DNA from: Vespa crabro
Lineage: Eukaryota > Arthropoda > Insecta > Hymenoptera > Vespidae
Length of the DNA stretch: 64,000 bases
Assembly (NCBI RefSeq): GCF_910589235.1
Contig: NC_060955.1
Span: 18,298,758 to 18,362,757, forward strand
Reading direction: 5' to 3'
The position numbers and the translations under genes were made by a program. Below the pieces are notes generated by a model, which did no database searches, had not been told where the DNA came from, and saw only the letters and a list, made by a program, of their open reading frames with translations. This document shows positions 13,464 through 24,766 of the stretch, one piece after another. Numbering within the stretch: the first letter of the stretch is position 1; every line of letters begins with the position of its first letter.

Positions 13464-13751
13464 ATGAATGGAGCGAAGCGGACGACGCAATATTTCTCAA
13501 GAGGCAAGGGCCGAAACAAACGGCGTTATGCCACGTCGCTGATCGTGGTCCATGACCTCGTAAAATGTCTGGAAACTTACGTAGGAGGAAACGTCAAAGT
13601 TAGTGAATGGGCCATTCAATGCACTGTGTCGCATCCGGTCGAACCGGTCCTTGCGATCTCTCGTTATGTTTATCGGGCATGTTCGCCATTGGCAGGCCGA
13701 AGAAACGTGGATCCGGATATATGGAAAAGCTGCAGAGAAAGAAAGAGATAG
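13464..13751 (+). other. Unassigned open frame, 95 codons, in GC-richer island
   Basis: From the first ATG the frame runs 95 codons and ends just as the sequence turns into GA-rich DNA. The product would be basic, with mixed composition and no low-complexity segment until the last residues. I recognise no domain, signal peptide or membrane segment. The antisense strand is open over most of the same interval (13497-13790), which weakens the case for either. It could be an exon fragment or conserved non-coding DNA. Confidence 0.12.
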
Positions 13752-14371
13752 AAAGAGGCGAAAGGAAGTGAGAGAGTGAAAACGGAGCATCCGTTCGAGT
13801 GAGTTTCTCGTGAAACGTCGATTTTCTTCATCTCACACGGCATTGATCTGTCTCGACAGGAAGGGACGACCAACCAAAGTTCCTTTTGCTTTTAGAATGT
13901 CGTTTCGAGTAAGTATGAAAATATTCGACGACAACATGAAAGAGTCGATAATTTCGATTGGAAGAAAAGCTGTCTAATCTTATTTTTGCAAATAATTAAT
14001 CGTACGTAATGATAAATCATTAAAACTCGATTTGAAATTTCAACAAAATTCATTTAAATTAATTTCATATTAATGTTTTCGATCGGAAAAATAAATTCTG
14101 ATACGTTTAATTCGATGTGCTATCTTGTGTCAATTTGCTCTCTGCGTAATATGCATTAAATTTAATTACAAAAAAAAAAAAAGAAAAAAGAGAGAGAGAA
14201 AGAAAGAAAAGAACGAATAATACCATATGTATTGTAAGTACTTGATTGGAAATGGTAATTGGCAATAATTTCATTAAACCGTTTATGGTTTGTTCGTGTA
14301 TCGTGATTAATGGCAATGTACTTACTCGTCGATAACCCATGAAAATTCGTCGAACCATTTCGGCGCCATAC

Positions 14372-14392
14372 ATATATATATATATATATACA

Positions 14393-14437
<45 letters not shown>
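14372..14437. repeat. Compound (AT)n-(AC)n-(AT)n array
   Basis: An AT run, then an AC run of about 27 bp, then a second AT run of 17 bp. The two AT blocks flank the AC core and can pair with each other, so the whole array could fold as a stem with an AC loop. Confidence 0.96.
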
Positions 14438-14688
14438 GTTCTGCATATGTATATCAATATGTGTATTATCCCTTTGAGAATAGACGGATTCGACCGATGT
14501 TTCAAATTTGATTGCCTGTTGAAAAATCATCAATTAATGCAGTTGTTGATTACACTTGAAGTTAATCTTGAAATCGAAATAAAATAATCTAGATATAAAA
14601 ATTTACATAAAGATTTATTTATTTATTTCATTCTATTATAGTTACATTTATAGTCACGATGGATACATGTTAATATTATCTATATAAT

Positions 14689-14692
<4 letters not shown>

Positions 14693-14743
<51 letters not shown>
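14693..14743. repeat. (CT)n microsatellite, about 25 units
   Basis: Close to 50 bp of uninterrupted TC/CT, followed by a short TTTC interruption and an AT-rich flank. Confidence 0.98.
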
Positions 14744-14749
<6 letters not shown>

Positions 14750-14879
14750 ATATATGTATATATGTTTTTTTTGTTCTCTCAGATTTGGTCCATCCACAAA
14801 GACGACACGATAGAAGCATAGAAAGCTATACATATGTAGGCATTATCCATAGTAGACGCCGATAAATGCATCGCGTGTA

Positions 14880-15340
14880 GCGTTTATTATGCACGCTTGG
14901 TAACTTGTTGCGGAACTGGAGCGAACGTTACTACCTTCTCTCCGTCATCGCTCGATAATTCCGAGAGCGTTGCGCTATCGAACGTTACGCGGAAATTTCT
15001 CTCTCGTAACTCGTATATGTCCTTCTCCTTTACGCTCCCTACATATGTATTTATACTATATATACATAATATACGCATGTACATAGACGTATAGTAAAAG
15101 CGGCCCTCGAATCGAGGCGATCGCATTTGTCTCGCGATTTTGTACGGCCATTACATCGCCGGCGAGATCGTCGACAAGCAATAGCCGTACACTTACGCTC
15201 TCCTACACCTTATCCTTATCTATTTCCTACCACCTACGCCTCGGACTCCAAGCTCCGGGAGATTTATCAAATGGAAAGCCGGTATCGTGCAGTTGAATCT
15301 CTAATTACGAACTTACTTCAACTATCCGAGACTCCGACTT
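14880..15340. other. GC-richer island, no identified gene
   Basis: Frames are open on both strands at 14887-15126 and on the plus strand at 15127-15579. They carry no recognisable domain, and the latter runs into a CT array. The island is single copy within the window. Confidence 0.25.
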
Positions 15341-15353
15341 TCTTCTTTTTCTC

Positions 15354-15364
<11 letters not shown>

Positions 15365-15390
<26 letters not shown>
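15365..15390. repeat. (CT)n microsatellite, 13 units
   Basis: A CT run with an imperfect TTTCTCT leader from about 15340. It is followed 225 bp later by the facing GA and CT pair. Confidence 0.97.
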
Positions 15391-15394
<4 letters not shown>

Positions 15395-15614
15395 TACTTA
15401 TCGAGCGTCTGATCGAACACTTTCGTTATATCGAAGTTACAAATAATTCGATCTTAGCAATGTTGACCTGTTCGAACGATCGATCCAATTTTTCTTTTTT
15501 GATCGTCGAACGTCGCTCGGGACATTTTTGTTCGAACGACATTATGAATATTTTATTTGTTACAGCGCAACATGTTTGATCGAATAATTCAATTTGTTTC
15601 TTTATTACAGAGAT

Positions 15615-15616
<2 letters not shown>

Positions 15617-15650
<34 letters not shown>
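15617..15650. repeat. (GA)17 microsatellite, left arm of a facing pair
   Basis: A clean GA run of about 34 bp. About 30 bp downstream begins a CT tract of the opposite orientation, so the two can base-pair as a long hairpin (see findings). Confidence 0.97.
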
Positions 15651-15655
<5 letters not shown>

Positions 15656-15679
15656 ACATTGTTAAATTAAAATTATTGA

Positions 15680-15687
15680 CTTCTCTC

Positions 15688-15780
<93 letters not shown>

Positions 15781-15795
15781 GTCTCTCTTTCTCTT
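15680..15795. repeat. Long (CT)n array with interruptions
   Basis: About 115 bp of CT with TTTC, ATCTCTTCCT and TCTGTCTG interruptions that divide it into three blocks. The interruptions suggest an old array. The minus-strand frame across it is a Glu/Arg repeat, not a gene. Confidence 0.97.
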
Positions 15796-16097
15796 GGGTG
15801 ACACGCATCGATTCGCCGTGGGCGTGGGTACAAGTTTCGAGTAGCCGTTTATCTTCAGAACATCTCGTTTCAATCGAATGCCGTTGGAGCGATTATTACG
15901 CCAGGCAATATCGTCGAGAGAAATCTCTTATTATATTATGGAGAATGATCTAGTAAGTTATTATTATTAGTAAATTTATTACATGGTAGCGGTTAGAATT
16001 TAACGACTCCTACAACCGAAACCAATTTCATCTTTTTCTATGGCGCTTGTATCGAATTTACGACGATTTCACGGTAAAGAACTTCATCGCGTGGCCG

Positions 16098-16397
16098 TCA
16101 AACTTTGTATGCGTTCCTTTGATTACGTCGAAAAGGTGATTTAAGCGCGTAATCCGCTTCGAAAAGCGAACTTTCGTCTTTGAGGCTTTCATCGCTTTCC
16201 GACTGGCTCCTTCCATCGATCGAAATCGTGGTCCTCCGTGTTAGCTCAAAGTACATCACTCCGTGAAACTTTTGTATTCGGCTTTCGGACAGAGGTTTAA
16301 GCGAGGATAAAAGGCCGATGGAACGGTTGAAATTGGAATTTGTATCCACTAGAAGAGTTCTTTTTATATCGTGAAACTGCTTCGAAAAACGATTCAT
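16098..16397 (-). other. Unassigned open frame, 99 codons, mixed composition
   Basis: An ATG-initiated minus-strand frame of 99 codons in non-repetitive DNA. It has ordinary amino-acid variety, a Ser/Glu/Asp-rich patch around residues 64-78 and a basic end. The start context is AACAAG before ATG, reasonable for insects. A TATATAAATA lies just upstream on the same strand (plus 16411-16420) but only about 23 bp before the ATG, too close to place a start site between them. No domain recognised. It is among the more protein-like frames here, yet chance remains likely. Confidence 0.15.
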
Positions 16398-17104
16398 CTT
16401 GTTTACTATGTATTTATATAAGAAAGATAGTTATCTTTTATACGAAGAAAAACAATGGTGCGATTAAAACAATTTTTATTTCTATAGGTGTACAATTGTC
16501 GAACGATTTATAAAAGAGAAAAAAAAATGATTCCTTTTAAAATCAACAATTAAAGAAATTTTCAAGTAAAATGTCTCTCTACTAATTACGCATAATATCT
16601 AATATTTACAAAAATGAAATTGTCCTTTGGATAATGGATTTTGTTCATATCTCGCAAGCGTGATAAACGTTTCGATCGATTTTCATTTCGTGCAGTGAGC
16701 ATAGCGAGAAGGAAAAAAAAAATATATATATATATAAAAAAAAAAAAAAAAAAGAGAGAGAGAGAATAAAAAAAATAAGAACCTTCTGTGACAGAGAAAA
16801 TTTTCGCCTTCTCTGGCGTCGACGAAGCCGGAAGAAAAACAATGAAATGGAAAGAAAGAGTGAGATGAACGCATTTAAGTCTTGCATAAAGCTTTTGTAA
16901 ACCGTAAGGTTCGCTTTTAGCTCGTTTAAATACGAGGCCGCCGGACTAACGAGCATCTCGTCCGATGACTTCTTTCAATGTAGGCGCTAACACTAACAGC
17001 AACCAACAACGAAGACGAAAACGACGAAGAAGATGCAGGAGAGGAGGGGTAGGGTAGGGGGAGTGGTAAAGATGGCTTTAACAGCGTTCTTTTCTTTTCC
17101 TTCG
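16398..17104. other. AT-rich DNA with short AT, A and GA runs
   Basis: It holds an AT run (about 16722-16735) followed at once by poly-A and a short GA run (16738-16766). The minus-strand frame at 16645-16956 translates these repeats as Phe, Tyr, Ile and Ser runs and is not credible as a gene. A GC-richer purine patch lies at 17030-17070. Confidence 0.5.
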
Positions 17105-17290
17105 TAAATCCATGTTCGCCGCGATCTCTTGTTATTTATTTGACATGGATTTTAATTGTGCCGCGAAGGCGTTAAAATTAATTAGAACCACGTAGCACTC
17201 CTCGAGGCCCCTTTAATGGCTGCGACACTCGACCGTCTCGTAGCTGTCGGGTTCTCCAGGCACCTCTATGAGGCACCGCCATTGCTACGC
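17105..17290. promoter_or_regulatory. Candidate cis-regulatory island with homeodomain cores
   Basis: A GC-richer segment carries TTAATTG at 17152-17158 and TTAATTAG at 17178-17185, then CACCT motifs near 17260-17275. It has no long frame. TTAATTA-type cores are bound by many homeodomain proteins. The call as regulatory DNA is inference from motif content and local composition. Confidence 0.2.
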
Positions 17291-17606
17291 TTATAAAATG
17301 TCGACGATAGAATACGCTCTCTTATAATAATATTTTTTCTTTTTTTCTTTATCCGGTACTCCGATACATGAAACGCTACAACTTCGATTTCGCATAGTGA
17401 TTTTCTCAATGGTTGTATTGCTCAATAAATTTCTCTGGTAATGTTTATTTCTATTTATGGAAAGTGGTTGCGTTAGATCGGGTCGTCCTTTGAAAATAAA
17501 AACGCGAGTTTCTCTCGAGTTAAAAGATAATTTTATTTTCATGGTCTCGGTGACATTAATTAATTAAAGAATGTTTTCGTAATTATCGGATTTATTGTTT
17601 TTCCAA

Positions 17607-17768
17607 TTTCTTTTTTCTTTTTTTCTTTTCTTTTTCCTTTCTTTTTCTTTTTTTTTTCTTTCTTTCTTCCTTTTCTTCTCTTTTTTGTTGTTGCTTTTAA
17701 ACGATCATTGAAGAGATTCTCAAGAAAAATAAAGAAAAAGAAAGAAAAAAAGGTAAAAGAGAAGAAGC
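17607..17768. repeat. 80-nt pyrimidine run facing a purine-rich run
   Basis: Positions 17607-17686 are entirely C and T. After a 35-bp spacer, positions 17722-17768 are almost entirely A and G. The two parts are roughly complementary as inverted sequence and could pair imperfectly. The minus-strand frame here is a Lys/Arg repeat. Confidence 0.85.
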
Positions 17769-18094
17769 ATAACGAGTCGTAGAATCTTTTCCAATAACCT
17801 GTCTCCAAGGCTTACCAACATAATCAGAGCTCGTGCGGCGACGCTCGCATTTGCATATCGCGTCATCTTGCTACTTCCTTTCTTTCGGGAGCCACCGTCG
17901 CGAAATACGTAACACGCTTATTTAAGATAGCGCTACACGACGAAAGGGAGGGAGATATCGTGGAACGAGGAACACTTTATTATACTCCAACAATCCTGAT
18001 ATCTACCTTCGTTCATCGTTTACAACCGAGTTCTACCAGGTAGAAATAAGCAGGAATAACGAATTTCGATTATTACTTCTTGCGAAAGACAGCT

Positions 18095-18099
18095 AAAGA

Positions 18100-18138
<39 letters not shown>

Positions 18139-18170
18139 AGAAATAGAGAGAGAGGGAGGAAGGGAGGGAG
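18095..18170. repeat. (GA)n array with GGGA interruptions
   Basis: About 75 bp of GA with GGGAGGGA and AATA interruptions, degenerate at the right end. Confidence 0.95.
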
Positions 18171-18885
18171 CATATGATAGCAGGGGTAAACGTCATTGTA
18201 TAGGATCACGATCGATCGATCTTCGAATTAACGTTAGCCTCGTTTGCACGTGTATGCACGCGTAAATTGCGGTGCACCGTACCCTATCGGCGTAAATTTT
18301 CCATTGACTCGAGCTGTTGCTCCCCCCCGCTTCACCTTTCTAATGACGTGTGCGTAGGTTATATGCATTTAGAAGCTGGAATATGAAATGTTTTAAAAAT
18401 GGTAGATACACTTTCGTATGTTTTCTAACTTTATCAATTTTTTTCACGACATTATCTATTTTCGATTCAATTTTACGTTTTATCGTATATACATGTAGAA
18501 AAATTCTATTGAATGAAGTTATAATCAGTTTTGTTATATGTTACTCTAGCTTCATGAAATTTAATTCGTATAGAAGCTCGATTAAATTTTAGAAAGCAAC
18601 GTCCTCAATAATTATTTACTCCATTACATCAAAATGAACGGAGTCATTACGATAAAGAAACTCGACTTTCGCAAAGAGATACGAGGACCAATAACGACAT
18701 CTCGTTACGATAATGACCAGTCCGCCCTCCGGTCATTGATTAACGATACAGGCGACGTTCATTGCGAATGCTAGACGAATATAACTCTCGAATATAATAC
18801 CAAGTCGTTGGTATGCGTTTGAGCTTTTGTTCGATATAGGAAATAGAACAACGACGAATGCGAATAATACAATGACGTCAATGTT
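18171..18885. other. Single-copy DNA, no gene seen
   Basis: GC-richer near 18180-18330, AT-rich to 18660, GC-richer again to 18790. The 80-codon plus-strand frame at 18350-18592 starts with a non-ATG codon and is Phe/Ile-rich. No recognisable gene. Confidence 0.45.
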
Positions 18886-19014
18886 GACGACAACGACGAC
18901 GACGACGACAACGACAACGACAACGACGACGATGACGACGACAACGACGACGATGACGACGACAACGACGACGACGAGGACGACGACGACGACGACAACA
19001 TCGACAACAACGAC
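18886..19014. repeat. (GAC/AAC)n trinucleotide array
   Basis: About 43 triplets of GAC and AAC with occasional GAT and GAG. It is imperfect but stays in triplet phase over 129 bp. The plus strand reads as poly-Thr and the minus strand as poly-Ser. Triplet-phase arrays in introns are usually neutral, but a homopolymer-coding exon is conceivable because frame is kept. Confidence 0.95.
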
Positions 19015-19126
19015 TCTTCATGCCATCGAAAAGTCGAGCGTGGAGTAGAGTACGCTCGAGAGGATACCGAATGAATCGATAAAGGCACGAACTGGCGTGG
19101 GGTGGGCGTAGGCAGTTGTCGTACTA

Positions 19127-19151
19127 CTCTCTCTCTCTTTCTTTCTCTCTT

Positions 19152-19182
<31 letters not shown>

Positions 19183-19212
19183 TTCTCTATCTCTCTTTCT
19201 CTCTCTTTCTCC
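19127..19212. repeat. Interrupted (CT)n array
   Basis: About 85 bp of CT with regular TTTC interruptions. Both plus frames across it are Ser/Leu/Phe repeats and should be ignored as coding. Confidence 0.95.
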
Positions 19213-20190
19213 ACTCACTCTCGCTTTCAAGTCGTTTTCCCTTTATTCGTCCTACCACCGACTCTTTTCTGTATTTGGCATTTCGCGTAGGACTGGTTTC
19301 CTACGACACCGATCGCCTCTCTTTCCCTCTCTATTCTTCTTTCGTTTATGGGCGCTTGTCTCCTTCTTCTTCTTTTTTTTTTTCTTTTCTCTTCTCTTCA
19401 ATAAATTCTATAAATTTAACGGAATTACGCGAGAGCGATGATTCTTTGTACGACAATAGTTTTTTTCTTATACAAAAATTTTTTTTTATAACTAACTTTA
19501 TAAATGTTCTTCCGAGAAAATTGTACTAATGGAATAAAAAGAGGTTCGATCATTGTGTAATAAATTTGACGTATATATTTGCCTATACCGTATAATGATA
19601 TTGTCAGCAAAGTTAAGATCGCATACATATTTCGTAGGCATTAACGATGAAAGGAGGAGGTGTAAAGAATGAATCGACGGTGTTCGACGACGCGTTAAAT
19701 GTTCACTCGAACGTAGAACAGAAACGATCTTGAACAAGACAAGGAAAGTAGTTTATTAGCGCGTTAGATGTTGGCATCCAAGAGCAAGTCGCGCATGATC
19801 TTCATCGTAAATAATAAATTACCGAACGTCGTTTTACGCGACCCAAATAGCCAGTAGAAGAGAACTCCATGAAGCTCTCCTTAAGATCGGCCAGTTTATG
19901 GGCCACTCGAGTTCGTGCCGATACTTACACCTTTCTCTTTTACCTACGCTTAGTGGCTGGAGAATATAATATAAATGTAATAGTCATGTTAGCGATAAAG
20001 AAATGAAAAATAAATAAGAGAATAGGTGAAATGGATTAATAAAATGGATAGTAAATGTATTCATTTTGTTTCTTGTTACTTTGTTTTTTGTTCTACGTTC
20101 GAGCGAGGTAGAATAAAAAAAAAAAATTAATCACAAACGATAGAAAAAAGAAAAAAAAAGGTTAAGAGAACAAAGCAAAAGAGGCAAAGA
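19213..20190. other. Single-copy DNA, no gene seen
   Basis: CT-rich to about 19400, then mixed sequence with several overlapping short frames at 19425-19737. No recognisable gene or RNA. Confidence 0.45.
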
Positions 20191-20212
20191 AAGAGAGAGA
20201 GAGAGAGAGAGA
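20191..20212. repeat. (GA)n microsatellite, 11 units
   Basis: A short GA run at the edge of a GC-richer island (20215-20580) that contains a 70-codon Gly/Arg/Lys-rich frame at 20264-20476 without a recognisable domain. Confidence 0.95.
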
Positions 20213-20837
20213 AAACGTTGGAGGCGATGCATTGGCGCGAAAGAGTCGATTTTCGGGATTTGAATGCTGACGACTATGGGTGGTCCGACGGCTAAACAAA
20301 AAAGAAATGTTAATTTTATCGGTCACCGAATAAAACTACAAGCTGCTGCACGGAACATCGGCGGGATGGGCGTTGGAAGAAATCAGCTGGAAGTAATACG
20401 ACATTTGCATGGGCGCTCGCGCGTGCTGGAAAAGGGCGGGAAGGAGGGTGCGGGTAAAAGGTGCGATAAAAGTTGATTAAACTCGTTTACGAGGCTTACG
20501 TACAGCCCGAGTTAATAATCGCTATTGCCGTTTAGCTTGTCTCTCTTGGAAAATTCGAGGAGCGGAGCATTTTTACCGTGTAAATTTATCCTTTTATTCT
20601 CTATGCACGTTATTTTATGTCTATTTACTTCAGGTAGTGTTTCCTTTAAAAATATTTTAAAAATTTATATCACAATTTATGATATTAAATAGAGCAGAAA
20701 ACGTAATGAAACAATTTTAACTCCTTGTTTTTGTTTCTCTCTCTCTCTTTTTTATATATATATATATATAGGAGAAAAAATATGTACACGCATATATGCA
20801 TGAAACTATATTTTTATAGGATCTGCATATATTGTAA

Positions 20838-20862
20838 TTTTTTTTTTTTTTTTTTTTTTTTT
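20838..20862. repeat. Poly-T tract, 25 bp
   Basis: An uninterrupted T run. An AT run of about 18 bp lies 70 bp upstream (20753-20770). Confidence 0.95.
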
Positions 20863-21769
20863 ATAAACGAAAAAAAGTATTGAAATCGTTCAACTAGGTG
20901 ATACGATATACAGAGCCATCTGGTTTGCGATTTTCTATATTGGTGTATAATAGAGAAGTCTATCTACCCACTATCATCGCCTACAAACAAAAGACGCGAC
21001 CAAATAGACGAAGCTCGTCAAGACAGCCTTGCCTTATACGCCTTCTCTATGCGTTTTCATGAGAGCATAACTATAAATATAAATAACATTCGCGACCGTC
21101 GGCTACTTCCGTCCTACCTTTCTTTCTCTTTACTTTACTATGTATGTACGTTCCTTTTTGTATCAATGTGAATCGAACAGGGACGAGAAAGTAAAGAAAG
21201 AAGGTAAGAAAACCAGACTTAGAATATACACAATTCGATCGGATATGAGTCATAATACTTGTGTGTTTTGTTTGATTAAAAAGGTAAATCGAAAAAAAAA
21301 AGGTTAATTGTGTTCACTTGTTCCTTGTATCGCCGGAAGTCGATAGAAAAATGATAAAACGCGTGTAAATAATAAGGACAGCGGAAATTGATAAGAAAGT
21401 AGAATATTGCTGGGTACCCATCGTTTATTTCGTAACTAGAATGAATTAAAAATAACATAGGTATATCTTCGTTTATTGCAAGTTTACCTTTATAAATATC
21501 AGCTTCCAGTGATCAAAAAGATGTACTAAATATTATCGCGAAAAAACGTAATCAGAAATTATGTTGATGTGGCGGTGAAAATATAAGCACAAGTAAAGAG
21601 AGAATGAGAAAATGACAAAGATTGAAAGTACGGGGAATGTAAAGATAATGAAAGTACACAAGTAAGAAGAAAGAAAGAAGATCTTACGACAGAGTAGAGG
21701 CCTGCCTGATGGGAGATCAAAAGATCGACATCTTCTGTGAAAGATGGAAAAGGCAAAAGAGAAGATAGA

Positions 21770-21774
<5 letters not shown>
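20863..21774. other. AT-rich DNA, no gene seen
   Basis: Minus-strand frames of 60 codons at 21071-21253 and 21276-21458 have no recognisable content. No arrays. Confidence 0.45.

Positions 21775-21813
<39 letters not shown>
21775..21813. repeat. (GA)n microsatellite, 19 units
   Basis: A clean GA run of 39 bp. The antisense Ser/Leu frame across it (21559-21891) is a repeat artefact. Confidence 0.98.
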
Positions 21814-21816
<3 letters not shown>

Positions 21817-22580
21817 CAGATGAAGAGGAAGGGGATACACATACATACGCATACGTAAATAGTGCATCGTAGAAACGTACAAGATAGTCACGTTGATCTT
21901 ACCGACGTCACGTACAACTTAGGGGATCAAAGGGTCAATCTGTTTCACTCTGCTTGTCCTCGCGTCGTCGTTTTATCGAGTACCTTACATACATATATAT
22001 AGCTGTAATCCTTATAAATGTATACTCACATACATGGAATATCAGAAGAGAAACGTAGATAATAATTCGTACATTTGAGTATTATTACTTTTATCGTTGT
22101 CGTAGTAGTAGTCGTTCATATGATTCAAAGATGTTGTATTATGCAGTGCCAAATTTTTCTAATTGTTTTATTGCGTCATGCGGTTCAAATGAGGGTCAAT
22201 CTCGTGGATTTTACGAGATGGTCTTTTCGTTGAAATAAAAGAAGACGGAGAGTATAAAGGAGAAATAAAAAAAATGGAGTAAACAGAAACAGCACGTTGC
22301 GTTCATCCTCGTCACGTATTTGGGAAAAGAATGAAGGGACATGTAACTTCTGGCCAAAGGAACGATGCTATAGGTTTCGGTATTACGCACACAGTCCGAG
22401 TGTTTCTGGTTTGGGCTGTCATAAATTCTGATAAGATTTGATCGATCGCTTCTCCGAACGCACTGCTGGTTAATGCATTTTCAGATAGACTCCGAGATAC
22501 ATGATAGCATCGCGTGCGCTCGACCTGAAATCATATTAAATCACACTTTACCATGGATGGAATGGTGGAGAATAAACGAG

Positions 22581-22582
<2 letters not shown>

Positions 22583-22628
<46 letters not shown>
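22583..22628. repeat. (GA)n microsatellite, about 20 units
   Basis: A GA run of about 38 bp followed by AAAGAGAG. The flanks 22280-22560 are GC-richer single-copy sequence without a long frame. Confidence 0.98.
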
Positions 22629-22629
22629 T

Positions 22630-24436
22630 AAGAAGGAAAGAATATCAGAAAGAAAGGGTGACGAGCTATAACGATCGATAGAACGGATTTACCTTGTAAG
22701 TTTAAAGCAAAGGATTCTTACTAGAACGTACATATTTTAATTTAAAAAAAGTGGATTATAATAATAAATAATCAATTAGAATTTTATGTATATTTTCATT
22801 GATCTCAATGATGTAGTAAGGAGAAGCTCTTATAATGTTCATCATATGGATATTAAGATGGTATTACATATTCATTTCGATCGATTAAGGTTAATAAAAT
22901 TAATACTTCGCTAATAGATATATTGAACGAATGTCGAGTTATTTTTAAAAAAAGACTTGTCGTAAATCACAAATAAATATTCACTATATTCGCTTAACGA
23001 TAAACTATTAATACGTTTTAATCACTTCAAAATAGTTTATCTCATCGAACTTTTTGAAACAAACGAGAAGGATGATAGAAGCATTCTACAAGCTATTCGC
23101 GTAGTAGTCGATATAAGGGAAACTTTGTTACGTAGATCGTGTTAAACTTCAGCCTGTTTACTGCGCGTGCATTGACTGTTACATTGGTTATCGACGATAC
23201 TGTCCTTCGAGGGTCCACTCTGGCCTACATTTACGATCGAATCATCCTGAGCACGTGCTCGCTGTACCATGCAATAACAACGGCCGTGCGAAGCTCTGAG
23301 AATCTTGATTGAATAATTTAAATTGTGAAGGGGATATCGAAGGATTACCTTGGTTTCCGAATAATATTGCCATTAAAGATCTTAAATTTAACGTTGTAAT
23401 GATTTAAGAAAATAATCTTCGATTGATCTTTCCGATTAATCGAAGAGAAAGTATTTAATTTTTTAATGACATTGTACAAACAATTAATAGGTATAATAAT
23501 TTATATTATTTCTATTAATAGATAAATATCACAGGATAGTTTTAATAAATCTTAATCGTTCTCATAAAAAAAAAAAAAAGAAAAATCCAAATTTCCGTCG
23601 TATATTTCTAAGAAAGTAAAAAAGGGAATGAAATTGAAGATAGAAAGCGGACGATAGTGGTTAAACGGGTGTAGGGCAAAGGACAGTATTCGGGAAGTAG
23701 TAACGGTCGTAGGTACGATGCGATGGCCGATAGGAAACATCAGATGCGTTGGTGGCCATTAATCTAATGGTCCATGGCTTTATCGTGGTGTTTAACGGCG
23801 AGTATCGACAACGTGTCTCAAGGCGACCTGTCGTCTCCCCGTCTATACAACGCCGATGTTGCCTCCTTTCTTTTCCAATATTTTTTTTTTTTTTTTCAAC
23901 ACAGCATGTGTCCCATTAGTCGTAATGTCTTGAAATATTTTAGAAAATAAAAATTATCGGATATCAATAAAATATATCGCATTGAAATATAATCCTTTCA
24001 AGTTAGGAAATTCGATTCTTTCTCTGTAAAAAAAAAAAGGATATAAAAGAATTTTGATCTTATCATACAAGATTAATTCTAATTAAATATACATTTTTTA
24101 TTTACAAACGAACTAGGAATAAATTTGTACATAATTTAATTAGATAATATTTCAAGTATATTTTAAGATTATTTTATATTATTTTTATATTATTATAAAA
24201 TTGTAACGTTTAAATCAACGTAAATTTGTTAAAGAAGATAGAGTTATTTCAAACTAATGTAAGCTTCGTTCGATTTTTATCGTTCTACTTTAACGCGTCA
24301 CTCGAAATGAAGTTTATGCCATTATAGAATGATATATGCGTGAACATATTTTGCAAAGGTCGGCACTATAAACCTTGTAAGTCGAATAGCTTCCAAGCTT
24401 TGCGTCTGCTTTGGACATGGGAGTATAACTGCTCTC

Positions 24437-24440
<4 letters not shown>
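22630..24440. other. AT-rich DNA with two GC-richer patches
   Basis: Mostly AT-rich. GC-richer patches lie at about 23130-23290 and 23640-23850. No frame over 62 codons, no array over 20 bp. A poly-T run of about 16 bp sits near 23881-23896. Confidence 0.5.

Positions 24441-24469
<29 letters not shown>
24441..24469. repeat. (CT)n microsatellite, 14 units
   Basis: A clean CT run of 29 bp in AT-rich flanks. Confidence 0.97.
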
Positions 24470-24473
<4 letters not shown>

Positions 24474-24766
24474 CTTTCTCTTATTCATCGTAAAACTAGT
24501 TCACCGAGTTTTGCATGAGTCTGAAGAACTTAAAGTTGAAAGATGCTAAGGCCTACAGTTGTTTTAGTTTTCGCAAGAAGAAAACTGATTTTGAAAAAGA
24601 ATTTAACTTAACTTTTCATCCTTGATATTTTTGAAATGATCGCTCGAGGCAAGTACCTATCTCCATATCCTTTGAAGTTCACATACCTACCTGGTTGCAT
24701 TCAACGCGATTCCTAGCAGAAAGATTTATGAATCCCTTCTCGTAGAAGAAACAGGAAGGCATCGGC

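Noticed and set aside
9930..13660. GGTTCGA-like and TCGAACC-like strings suggesting tRNA B boxes
   Set aside because: None has a matching A box, acceptor stem or anticodon arm at the correct spacing.
14107..14533. Overlapping minus-strand frames of 123 and 132 codons
   Set aside because: Their centres are Tyr-Ile and Cys-Val runs produced by the AT/AC/AT compound array, and both phases are open, as expected for a dinucleotide repeat.
18771..19230. Long minus-strand frames rich in Ser, Glu and Arg
   Set aside because: They are translations of the GAC/AAC and CT arrays and contain no sequence outside the repeats that looks like protein.
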